The position numbers were made by a program, and so were the translations under genes. A model generated the notes under the pieces. The model was not told the DNA's origin and did no database searches. It saw only the letters and a list, made by a program, of their open reading frames with translations. A DNA stretch of 64,000 nucleotides, from contig CAYNBJ010000003.1 of NCBI GenBank assembly GCA_964395835.1, positions 62,001 through 126,000 of the forward strand, read 5' to 3'. Positions 54,640 through 63,419 of this stretch are shown piece after piece. The stretch comes from LLD-282 sp964395835. GTDB lineage: Bacteria; Pseudomonadota; Gammaproteobacteria; Berkiellales; Berkiellaceae. Each line of letters begins with the position of its first letter. The stretch's first letter is position 1.

Positions 54640-56388
54640 ATGGACAACCATAAACAGCTTCAGCAAGAAATTGAAGACTTTGCATCTATGGTTGCTGATT
54701 TACAATCTGATTTTAAGACAGTCCAGCCTCACGCTCTTTTAAATTGTCTCAAGAACAATAAACTCACTCAGCTGAATATTGCTGGGATAAAACCGAAGTA
54801 TAGCTATTCGCATGCTTATTGGGATGTTGAGAAGAATATGATGTGCCGAATCGGTATCGAAGTCACGTTTCTCCAGAAAGCTTTGCTTCAATACAGTGAA
54901 TCGAGTGATGCAACATGGCTAGAGATCGCAAAAGTCATTTTAGAGCACGATTGCCCTAGAGAAACTGTCAATCAAAATGGCGATGATGCTCTCTTACTCG
55001 TGCTTAAAGAAATTTGTGATATTAAACGTGGTGTGTATGTGCGCGATGCTTCAAGCCCGATGGCGCTTGTTGACTCAGAAATTTATTCACGCTATAAGGC
55101 AATGATTGAAATATTTGATCTGATTTTAGAGAAAAATATCTGTATAGTGGATACCGCTCATATCTCAAGTGCTATTCATACCGCAGATTCTTCAATTGTG
55201 CATCGCATTGTATCGCGGGAGAAGTGGCAAAGTACGTGTCGTAATAGCCAGATTTCTCAAAATAGAAGTTTCGTCTGTTCTTCATTTCGTTCGACCGCGC
55301 CTCGTCTTTTGTATTGGCCTATTTTTGATAGTCCAATTGATTACGCGATCATGTGGTCTTGGCGAAGCTTTCTCAGAGCTCAAACCGATTCTCAGAATCC
55401 TCAAGAGGAACATCGTGAAAGCGAAGCTGTCCAAATTTTTAAAAGACTTTTGGAGGCATATCCAAGCTTAGTCAATGATCGAGATCAAGACGGGAACACT
55501 CTTTTGCTATGTGCTTTAAATGCTGTTTATATACGGACAATAAGCGAAGATTATGATCAAAAGCATTATGATGCGCAACTGAGCGATAGTATTGCAGTTC
55601 TTCAATGTCTTTTGAAAAGAACAGATCTTGATATTCATCTCGCCAATCAGAATAACCAGAATTTTCATGATCTTTTAAACAGATTTCATCAATCGTCTCC
55701 AGTGCGCTGTTTTATATCTTATCTGCTGCGGTACACAGGCGCATCAGTTGTGACCAGAGTAGAGCTCTTTGTTGCTGCCCAAAAAGGCGATTTAGACTAT
55801 CTCTTAAAAGCGATAGAGGGTTTTAATCAGGATGCTGTGCTCATATCGTTTTTTTTGAACTTTAAGGATGAGCGGGGGCGCACAGTCTTACATGTAGCTG
55901 CCGAGCAAGGACATCAGGCTTTTGTGCAGACGCTGCTCCAGCAAGTAGACTCTCTTGGTTTCGCTAAGGATCAACATACAAACACTCCATTGCATGTCGC
56001 TGCTGCCAATGGGCATTTAGATGTTGTGCATGTATTTCTTCAGTGCCCTTGGCGGTTGGTGCGTCTCACTAATAGTGAAGGACGAACCCCTTTACATATG
56101 GCAGCTTTAAATGGGCATTTAAATGTTGTGAAAGTTATTGTGGAAGCTGAGGGGGAATTCATTGATCGGACAGATCAAAATGGGCAAACAGCTGCCATTT
56201 TGGCAAAGAAATATGGGCACATTCATGTTGAGCAGTATTTAGTCTCATTGTGTTCGTTGGGTCATTTAACCCCAATTTTAACATTTTCTTCTCGTAAGGA
56301 TAGTCTATCAGTGCACACAGAGGGCAAGAGTCCAACTGTGGCTTCTGACTCTCTTGCGGACAAACAGAAACTTTCTCATAAAAATTAG
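54640..56388 (+). CDS. Ankyrin-repeat protein, third paralogue (582 aa)
   Basis: The first about 115 residues are nearly identical to the 51.8-kb paralogue (MDNHKQLQQEIEDFASM), then similarity drops abruptly, although a related fold seems to continue to residue 350. Five ANK repeats follow (about 370-550), for example 'GRTVLHVAAEQGHQAFVQTL' and 'TNTPLHVAAANGHLDVVHVF'. The C-terminus is short and polar and lacks the helix and RRKRKN tail of the other two. ATG and leader are shared with the 1197-residue gene. Confidence 0.87.
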   Translation: MDNHKQLQQEIEDFASMVADLQSDFKTVQPHALLNCLKNNKLTQLNIAGIKPKYSYSHAYWDVEKNMMCRIGIEVTFLQKALLQYSESSDATWLEIAKVILEHDCPRETVNQNGDDALLLVLKEICDIKRGVYVRDASSPMALVDSEIYSRYKAMIEIFDLILEKNICIVDTAHISSAIHTADSSIVHRIVSREKWQSTCRNSQISQNRSFVCSSFRSTAPRLLYWPIFDSPIDYAIMWSWRSFLRAQTDSQNPQEEHRESEAVQIFKRLLEAYPSLVNDRDQDGNTLLLCALNAVYIRTISEDYDQKHYDAQLSDSIAVLQCLLKRTDLDIHLANQNNQNFHDLLNRFHQSSPVRCFISYLLRYTGASVVTRVELFVAAQKGDLDYLLKAIEGFNQDAVLISFFLNFKDERGRTVLHVAAEQGHQAFVQTLLQQVDSLGFAKDQHTNTPLHVAAANGHLDVVHVFLQCPWRLVRLTNSEGRTPLHMAALNGHLNVVKVIVEAEGEFIDRTDQNGQTAAILAKKYGHIHVEQYLVSLCSLGHLTPILTFSSRKDSLSVHTEGKSPTVASDSLADKQKLSHKN

Positions 56389-56774
56389 ACTGAGTGTGAA
56401 AGATGCTTAAGAGAGCCTGTATTGACCTTTGAAAGTTGTTTGCCTTGACCATGCAAAAATATGAGTCGAAGTGTGCTGTGGATGGGCGTGCAATCTATAT
56501 GTCCTTATCAAGTTGACGATGTCTTGTCAGAGAAGTGTATTTAAGAAAATTGAGAAAAGGTATTCAATCGAAGATCGGTGTTTTTATCGGCATGATTGGC
56601 ATCGAAAATAGAGAAAGTTACGCATAAGCTGTTCATCCATATGTTTTTTTTTGATATCTTGCCTTCCGTTTTCGGATAAAATTATGTTATTATTCATATG
56701 TTTCGGCGTTCGATCAGTATTTCAGTGAATCTTGAGTCGATCTATCTCTTCTGCATTATCAATAAGGACCGTAT
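56389..56774. other. Intergenic region before the 869-aa ANK gene
   Basis: No gene is seen in these 386 bases, and the conserved leader found before two other ANK genes is absent. AAGGA at 56764 is the ribosome site of the next gene. The AT-rich stretch around 56680-56700 may contain the promoter, without a clear hexamer pair. Confidence 0.45.
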
Positions 56775-59384
56775 ATGACTCAAAATCTAATTTCTAGTGA
56801 TAACAAGGGTCAGCTGAATTTTATGAGCTCAATCCAACATCTGCTTTTATTAGAGAATACGTTGAAGTTAAAACGGTTGCCTATGCCAGGCTCAAAGTTA
56901 GACTGTAATGATGATAAGCAAGTGCGACAGATAAAGAGCGCGATAACGGCGACTCGAGGTCAGTTGGAGGCTCTTGTTAAGGCACTAAATGCTGATTGTT
57001 TGAAAGAATTATCATTAGCCAAGATGCGTCAGGAAGAATGGATCTCAGAGGAAACCTTTAAGAAGCTGGATGAGGTTTTGCAAAAGATCAATCAAAATGA
57101 AAAGTGGATGGTCAGTAAAACGCAAATTATACGAAGTTGTCAGGCGATTCACAGCTTAAACATGTCAGATGCATGTGTCGATGATAAACAAATCACGGAA
57201 TCTTTATTGAGAATCCATACTGAGCTCTCACAATTCACTCCTGAGATGCAAGCACGTATGCTGACAGACTTAGCAGACCATATAAATCATAAGCTTTTGG
57301 AGTCCTTAAAACACGCCCTTGTCTTATATAATGCAGTTCGCGATTCTAATCTCGAATCTGTCGATAATGTTTTGAAGCAATGCCAGTCGAAACCATGCCT
57401 TATTATTTTGAAATATATGGAGCTCGCTTTTGAAAAAGAGGAGATGTTGCCTCGTGCATCTGGCAATGAATGTGCAGATCTGATGCGGTGGTGGATCAGC
57501 AAAGGGGTAATACAGAATGTAAAAGCGCCTGAGCAATCTCTTGTAAAGAAGGCTGCTTCGTTGGGGCAACTGAATGTTGTGAAATTCATTTTTAAGCAGC
57601 ATGATTGGGAGCGAGGTGTTATTGAGATACAAGACATTTTAGAGTCTATCGATAAAGAGAAAGATGCAGACCTATTGTTCTATTTGAGAAGAGAACAATT
57701 CATGCGCAATCTAGAAAAAGTACTTCAGTTGAGAGCGGGGACTTTAGACGAGCACAATACGATTCTGACATCGGATAATCTGGTAAAATTTTTTGGAACA
57801 GATGTATCTGCGCTTATCAATAAGATTTTCACTGACTGGCAAACGGACAGGCAGGATCAGTTAGAAGGTGTCAATGCGCGGGAATTTGCGAGTGCTCTCG
57901 ATGATCTCTATTCGCAGTTGCAAAATTATCTGCAGACTCTGTCTCAGTGGCATCCGCATTATTGGTGTATTGCAAATCTTCTTGATATCGATCACGATAA
58001 GTGCCGACAAATGCTGGGCCTCTCTTCTCAGGGCAAGACTTTATTACATCAAGCAGCAGAAAATGGCAAAATAGACGAGAGTTTGGAAAAGGAGATTGCG
58101 TCTGTTTCAGCTGCTGATGTATATACGTATATAAACTATCGTGATCATCAGAATCAGAGTTCATGGTCTCTAGCTGCTTCGAAAGGGCATGAGAATGTGC
58201 TGCAGTGGCTGATAGACAAACATCCACGCATGGAATACGACTTACAGACACATTCTGAATCGATCTTGCATGTTGCTGCTGATTTTAACCGTTTAGGAGT
58301 TGTGAAATTTCTGATTGAGCAGAGAAAGCAGAAGAGTGATGTTCAAATAAATGGAGAAACTGCGCTAGATGTGGCGCAAAAAAAGGGTCATACAGATATA
58401 GTAAAATATTTGAAAACCATTAAAGCTCTGAATATCTTACAGAACATTGCTTCGAGTTATGTGCAATTACCACAAGACAGTCATGAAAGTGAAAATCAGC
58501 AAGGCAGAGATTTGATCGCTACTCTTTTTCCTACAAACGAAATTGATTCTGGCTATCTCAGAGAAAAGCTTGCTAGTGATGAATGGCAGCGGAGATTCGA
58601 TCAGTGGTCTCCAGCGAAATTGTTGATCGAATATATTTTTTCAGAATCGGTGCAATCGCCAGTCACTGAGCAAGATGCGCAAAAGTACTACGCTAATAGA
58701 CGGACGCCACTCCATCTTGCAGCACAGGAAAACGATATACAGAAAGTCAAAGATCTGCTGGCTCAAGATAAGCAGAATCTATACCGATGGGTCACTTATT
58801 GTGATTCTCAGGGACGTAGCGCATTGCACGTAGCTGCTGCTAATGGCGCTGTAGAGATTCTACGAATGCTTCTTAGTGTAGAAAGCAGCACCGATCGATT
58901 AACTGAGCAGACACTTGCCTGTGAGGCGATTAATAACGGTCGCTTAGAGGTCCTTGACTTTCTTGTTAGAGAGCGTAACTGGTGGCATCTTGCAACGGAT
59001 GAAAATAAAACAACGGCCTTAGGTTTAGCTCAAGCAAAGGGCTCTATGTCAGGAATATGGTATTTGAAAAAACTTATATATATCGATTTCGTAAAGAATT
59101 GGCTCATCACAGTACCGGATTTCTTCAGCAGTCTTCACAGAAGGATTTATGATTTTTTTGCGGCTCTCTGGTTAGAGCTGTTAGGTTTTTTGAATTACAA
59201 TACTGCACAATCCGATGCCTCTGAGAGTTCAAGTGTGATCGATCAGTCTGTGAATGAACAGAAACCAGTCGGTCCGAGCAGATCAAAAATTGTGTATCAG
59301 GTCCAGTCTCAACGAGAGCAGTGTTTTAATGAGGAGCGTGCTGATTTCAACAACACCCCTCGTTTGCGCGCAGGCTCATTCTGA
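56775..59384 (+). CDS. Ankyrin-repeat protein with helical N-terminus (869 aa)
   Basis: The N-terminal 420 residues are mostly helical, with only weak ANK-like units. Two ANK clusters follow: about 420-555 ('GKTLLHQAAENGKI', 'SESILHVAADFNRLGVVKFL', 'GETALDVAQKKGHTDIVKYL') and about 645-760 ('RTPLHLAAQENDIQKVKDLL', 'GRSALHVAAANGAVEILRML'). A hydrophobic stretch near 780-810 ('FFAALWLELLGFLNY') could be membrane-binding. The tail ends with charged residues and 'RLRAGSF'. It does not share the N-terminal domain of its left neighbours. Likely a host-directed protein by context only. Confidence 0.85.
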   Translation: MTQNLISSDNKGQLNFMSSIQHLLLLENTLKLKRLPMPGSKLDCNDDKQVRQIKSAITATRGQLEALVKALNADCLKELSLAKMRQEEWISEETFKKLDEVLQKINQNEKWMVSKTQIIRSCQAIHSLNMSDACVDDKQITESLLRIHTELSQFTPEMQARMLTDLADHINHKLLESLKHALVLYNAVRDSNLESVDNVLKQCQSKPCLIILKYMELAFEKEEMLPRASGNECADLMRWWISKGVIQNVKAPEQSLVKKAASLGQLNVVKFIFKQHDWERGVIEIQDILESIDKEKDADLLFYLRREQFMRNLEKVLQLRAGTLDEHNTILTSDNLVKFFGTDVSALINKIFTDWQTDRQDQLEGVNAREFASALDDLYSQLQNYLQTLSQWHPHYWCIANLLDIDHDKCRQMLGLSSQGKTLLHQAAENGKIDESLEKEIASVSAADVYTYINYRDHQNQSSWSLAASKGHENVLQWLIDKHPRMEYDLQTHSESILHVAADFNRLGVVKFLIEQRKQKSDVQINGETALDVAQKKGHTDIVKYLKTIKALNILQNIASSYVQLPQDSHESENQQGRDLIATLFPTNEIDSGYLREKLASDEWQRRFDQWSPAKLLIEYIFSESVQSPVTEQDAQKYYANRRTPLHLAAQENDIQKVKDLLAQDKQNLYRWVTYCDSQGRSALHVAAANGAVEILRMLLSVESSTDRLTEQTLACEAINNGRLEVLDFLVRERNWWHLATDENKTTALGLAQAKGSMSGIWYLKKLIYIDFVKNWLITVPDFFSSLHRRIYDFFAALWLELLGFLNYNTAQSDASESSSVIDQSVNEQKPVGPSRSKIVYQVQSQREQCFNEERADFNNTPRLRAGSF

Positions 59385-59549
59385 TATTTTGCAGCTTGAC
59401 TTGCACAGATGGATGTTCGTTTCTCTGTGCATAGAGTCTTGATTAAGGCAACAGGGAGTGTGATGAGATTTGTTCGATCAGCTCAATTTATGAGAGAGGC
59501 GCTTTGGTTTTTCACTTGATTTCGGTGATTCTGTGTACTTAGAGGAGCT

Positions 59550-60872
59550 TCAGTTTGCTAATGCCCCTTCAGTCCATCTATCTAAGGTACTGAGTGCTTC
59601 TAACACAGGTACTCCTGAAAGGAGGTCTAGCTTAAGACAAGCTTGAAAGTATTCATAGAACGCTTGATAAAGTTGATATTCTTGACTAATCACTGCTTGT
59701 ACAGCCTCTAAAACGTCTGACGTTGTTCGTTGTCCTGCATCAAAACTTGCTTCAGCTGCTTCTAAGTAAACTCGCGCAGAATAAAGACTCTCTTTTTGGG
59801 CTTTAATTTGCCGGAACAGGCTTTTTGCTTGTTTGAATGCTAAGTCTTTATTATTTTCAAAATCTAAAAGAGCTTGTTGATAAGCACTTTGCGAGGATTG
59901 AACCATATAGCTTTGTTGATTGATTTGAGAGAATGAGCTCGCGCCAGCTGGTGGCGCCCATGAAAGTGAGACTCCACCAGAAATAGAGTGGTAACCATTC
60001 GAGATGGCTTGGGATATTGGAGAAACTGTGTATGCGCTGTATGCATTCAGAACAGGGAGTAGGCCGGACTGAATACTTTTTAAAAGATATTTTTGATACG
60101 CAACTTGATGCTGCGCGATCAGCACAGAGGCGTGAGTGTTTTCTTGTGTTTTGAGTTGCGGTTTAGGAACCATGAGTGAGCTTTCTAGGTCTTGTAACTG
60201 ATTGATAGGTGATCCAATAAATGTTTCTAATGCCATCTGTGATTGTGAGAGTCCGAGTTGAGCTTGAATGAGGATGGATTTGGCTTGCGCTAAAGCTGAA
60301 TTGGCTTCATCAAGATCTGTTTTTGCAACTAATCCAACATCGAAGCGTGCCAAGATATCTTTGTATAAAGATTGATGCATTTCTAATTTTTTTTCAGAAA
60401 GCTTTAGATTTTTTTTGTTTTTCAAGACTTGAAAATATCGACTTGCGAGTTCTTGGGTAAAATTTTCTATAAAAAGCTGATACTGATATTCGGCAATTTC
60501 TTTACTTTCTTTGGAACTGTAATATCGATAAAAATTTACTGGCGTATATAAAGGAATAGAGACCTGAAGATTCACTTGAGTTTGTTGAAAAGAGATTTGA
60601 TCAGAACTTAAGATCGATCCGGAACTGGGATGAGTATAGGCACCATGAAATGAAATTCCAGAGCTTTGTGAACCTGTCGCATTTATAGAAGGGAATAAAC
60701 TCCCAATAGAAACATCAGGATTTAAACGAGAACTTTCGCAAGCGTATTCTTGTGATTTCCAATAAGGGCTTTTTTGGGCTGCGAGTTCAAAGAGGTCTTT
60801 TAGAGATGCGCTGTATACAACACTAGTACATAAAATCAAAAAAGCTGCTCGAAGCCAATAAAGCATGTTCAT
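59550..60872 (-). CDS. TolC-family outer membrane efflux protein
   Basis: TolC-family proteins form trimeric outer-membrane channels for type I secretion and efflux. The 440-residue protein has a signal peptide (1-22) and two long helical repeats of the OEP family, seen as 'GLVAKTDLDEANSALAQAK' in the first half and 'GQRTTSDVLEAVQAVISQEY' in the second. It starts three bases after the nfeD stop. No inner-membrane or periplasmic partner genes are adjacent, so its substrate is unknown. Confidence 0.88.
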   Translation of the reverse strand: MNMLYWLRAAFLILCTSVVYSASLKDLFELAAQKSPYWKSQEYACESSRLNPDVSIGSLFPSINATGSQSSGISFHGAYTHPSSGSILSSDQISFQQTQVNLQVSIPLYTPVNFYRYYSSKESKEIAEYQYQLFIENFTQELASRYFQVLKNKKNLKLSEKKLEMHQSLYKDILARFDVGLVAKTDLDEANSALAQAKSILIQAQLGLSQSQMALETFIGSPINQLQDLESSLMVPKPQLKTQENTHASVLIAQHQVAYQKYLLKSIQSGLLPVLNAYSAYTVSPISQAISNGYHSISGGVSLSWAPPAGASSFSQINQQSYMVQSSQSAYQQALLDFENNKDLAFKQAKSLFRQIKAQKESLYSARVYLEAAEASFDAGQRTTSDVLEAVQAVISQEYQLYQAFYEYFQACLKLDLLSGVPVLEALSTLDRWTEGALAN

Positions 60873-60875
60873 ATT

Positions 60876-61337
60876 TTAAATCGATCCTTTTTTATCAAGT
60901 GCAGGTTTTATTATCAAATTCATTTCTTGGTAGCCGCTGATGATGACTTTATCTCCTTTTTTTAAGTGTGCATCTAATGTTCTACGAGCTCGCCAAAAAT
61001 GCTTGCCAATTTTCACAATTAAAAAAGGACCATCGATATTTTCAATTGTTGCTTCTTGTCCAACTAATGCTTCAAAAGTCTTATTATTGATTAAATCGTT
61101 TTGTGCTTTTCCCCATTGAGACGTCCATTTTTTATAAAAAACCAAAAGCACTAAAGCGGAGATCACAAAAAACATGGCAAATGAGCTTGAGAATGTGAAA
61201 AATCCGAGCACTGAAAGTAAAGACGTCACGCAGGCTGCAAGCGAGAGAAAGAAAAAAGCAAATGATGCGGGAATAAATAGCTCAAGAACAAGGAAGGTCA
61301 GCGCTACCAAGTTCCAAAAAAGATATCCTTCAGACAT
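60876..61337 (-). CDS. NfeD-family membrane protein (short form)
   Basis: NfeD proteins work with SPFH/stomatin proteins in membrane microdomains. The 153-residue product has three hydrophobic segments in the first 75 residues and a C-terminal OB-like domain ('ALVGQEATIENIDGPFLIVK', 'LKKGDKVIISGYQEM'), the short NfeD1b form without a protease domain. Its ATG overlaps the stop of the SPFH gene (TAATG), the usual pairing. Confidence 0.9.
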   Translation of the reverse strand: MSEGYLFWNLVALTFLVLELFIPASFAFFFLSLAACVTSLLSVLGFFTFSSSFAMFFVISALVLLVFYKKWTSQWGKAQNDLINNKTFEALVGQEATIENIDGPFLIVKIGKHFWRARRTLDAHLKKGDKVIISGYQEMNLIIKPALDKKGSI

Positions 61338-62317
61338 TACTTGCTCCCTTGGGTCTTAGCACCAATTAACTCCTGAACCATTCCTAAAGTTCCGACGAGT
61401 GATTGGCTATCATACGGAATAAAAAGAGTTTTTGCTTGCTCTGATTCTGCGAATTTCGCAAAAACTTTAATGTATTCTTGCCCTAAATAATATTGCAGAG
61501 CTTGAGGAGATCCACTTTGTAAGACTGCTGTGAGCTTTTCAGTCGCTACTTTTTCAGCTTCAGCGGAGCGCTCTCTGGCTTCAGCTTCCAAGAATGCGGC
61601 AACCTTGAATGCTTCTGCTTCGAGGACCCGACTTTGTTTGACTCCTTCGGCTTTCAGAATCTCGGCTTGTTTGACCCCTTCGGCTTCTAGAATACGAGCG
61701 CGTTTTTCACGCTCTGCTTTCATTTGAGCGGCCATAGCAGCTATTAAATCATGAGGTGGATGAATATCTTTAATTTCAACTCGTGTTACTTGAATCCCCC
61801 ATTCTTCGGTGGCTTCTAAAATAATTCGCAAAAGCTTTTCATTAATCTCATCTCGGTGTGAAAGCATTTGATCGAGATCCATCGATCCTAATGCTGTACG
61901 AATATTTGTCATAATAATATTGATGATTGCTTTTTCTAAATGATTGATTTTGTAAGAAGCGAAGGCAGGCTCGATCACTTTGAAAAAACACACTCCATCA
62001 ACGCGAACCATGGCATTATCTTTAGAAATAACGTCTTGTGAAGGAATGTCTAAAACTCGCTCCATCAAATTGACCTTTGCTCCAATTTTTTCGATGACTG
62101 GCACAATCATATGGAGACCAGGTGAGAGTGTTTTGATATATCGACCAAACTTTTCAACAGTGAAAGCATATCCTTGTGGGACGATTACGATAGCTTTGTA
62201 TAGAACAATCAGGAGCATTAAAGCCAAAATCAAAAAAAGCATCATCATAATAAAAATACAAACCTTGAAGACAAAAGTATTATCCACCATTATGAAATAT
62301 GAAAGCAGCATTTGCAA
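61337..62317 (-). CDS. SPFH/stomatin-family protein (QmcA/YbbK type)
   Basis: This 326-residue protein has an N-terminal membrane segment (about 12-40) and an SPFH domain with 'VPQGYAFTVEKFGRYIKTLS' and 'DIPSQDVISKDNAMVRVDGV'. A repeated 'EAEGVKQAEILKAEGVKQ' helix follows, typical of QmcA/paraslipin. It likely forms membrane-associated oligomers with the downstream NfeD protein. The longest frame starts at TTG 62317 behind AAAGGG; ATG 62311 or 62290 are alternatives. The divergent protease gene starts 37 bases away. Confidence 0.92.
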   Translation of the reverse strand: MQMLLSYFIMVDNTFVFKVCIFIMMMLFLILALMLLIVLYKAIVIVPQGYAFTVEKFGRYIKTLSPGLHMIVPVIEKIGAKVNLMERVLDIPSQDVISKDNAMVRVDGVCFFKVIEPAFASYKINHLEKAIINIIMTNIRTALGSMDLDQMLSHRDEINEKLLRIILEATEEWGIQVTRVEIKDIHPPHDLIAAMAAQMKAEREKRARILEAEGVKQAEILKAEGVKQSRVLEAEAFKVAAFLEAEARERSAEAEKVATEKLTAVLQSGSPQALQYYLGQEYIKVFAKFAESEQAKTLFIPYDSQSLVGTLGMVQELIGAKTQGSK

Positions 62318-62354
62318 TTATTATCCCTTTGCTTTTAGTAGGAGATTTTGAGAT

Positions 62355-63419
62355 ATGTCTAGAAGATTTTTTAAATGGTTATTGATAGGAACTATAGGCT
62401 TAACGAGTGCGCTCAGCTTTGCAAAAACTCTTGGATACAGCCCGGCTGTTAAGCAAGCAAGTCCATCTGTTGTATCTATACAAGCTGAAAGGCAAATACA
62501 AGCGCAGTTACCGCCAGTATTGAGTGACCCTTTTTTTAAATATTTTTTTGAAAGCCCCCAAATGGATTTACAACATTTACCCACTGTGCGTGCTTTAGGA
62601 TCGGGGGTGATTGTTTCAAAAGATGGTCATATTTTAACCAATTATCATGTGATCAAAGATACACAGGAGTTGAGCGTAAAATTGCCTGATGGCCGTGAGT
62701 TTACTGGAAAAGTGATAGCGAGCGATCCTCCTTCAGATTTAGGAATTGTCAAAATTGATGGTGTGAATTTACCAGTGGCGCTTATCGGTGACTCAGAGTC
62801 ATTGGAAGTCGGAGATATTGTTTTAGCGATAGGCAATCCATTTGGTGTTGGACAAACTGTGACGCAAGGTATTGTGAGCGCTTTAGAGCGTAAAAATTTA
62901 GGTTTAAATTTATATGAAGGATATATTCAAACCGATGCTGCAATTAATCCTGGAAACTCGGGAGGTGCTTTGATTGATGCAGATGGAAAATTGATAGGAA
63001 TTAATACAGCTATTTTGAGTCGTAGTGGTGGTAATAATGGGATTGGATTTGCTATTCCTATTTCTTACGCTCAGCAAATCATGACAGAATTGTTAGCCAC
63101 CGGACAGGTTGAACGAGGATGGATTGGTCTTGTTATGGCTGATTTAAATAAAGATATTCGTGAAAGTTTTGGATATGACGGGAAAGGTGTTTTAGTGCGT
63201 GCTGTGTATGCTCGATCTCCAGCAGCTGAAGCAGGAATTTTACCTGGAGACATTATTATTTCTGCAAATAAAAAAACCATGACATATAGTGGAGATTTAC
63301 GTGAACTCGTGACCTCATCTAAAGCCAAAGACAAAATGATTTTAACAGTGATGAGAAATAAAAAAGAAATGACGTTTGCCCTTATTGTAGGTCGTCGCGA
63401 TCCCAATGAACTGCCTTAA
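62355..63419 (+). CDS. DegS/HtrA-family periplasmic serine protease
   Basis: The protein is an HtrA-type protease with one PDZ domain. Catalytic residues are H98 (TNYHVIKD), D128 (PSDLGIVKID) and S202 (INPGNSGGALI). The PDZ domain occupies about 250-350. An N-terminal hydrophobic segment (7-23) is a signal or anchor. The length (354) and the single PDZ match DegS (355), the protease that starts sigma-E activation by cutting RseA. No rseA or rpoE is in the window. AGGAG precedes the ATG. Its 3' end overlaps the convergent SCO1 gene by 38 bases. Confidence 0.9.
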   Translation: MSRRFFKWLLIGTIGLTSALSFAKTLGYSPAVKQASPSVVSIQAERQIQAQLPPVLSDPFFKYFFESPQMDLQHLPTVRALGSGVIVSKDGHILTNYHVIKDTQELSVKLPDGREFTGKVIASDPPSDLGIVKIDGVNLPVALIGDSESLEVGDIVLAIGNPFGVGQTVTQGIVSALERKNLGLNLYEGYIQTDAAINPGNSGGALIDADGKLIGINTAILSRSGGNNGIGFAIPISYAQQIMTELLATGQVERGWIGLVMADLNKDIRESFGYDGKGVLVRAVYARSPAAEAGILPGDIIISANKKTMTYSGDLRELVTSSKAKDKMILTVMRNKKEMTFALIVGRRDPNELP

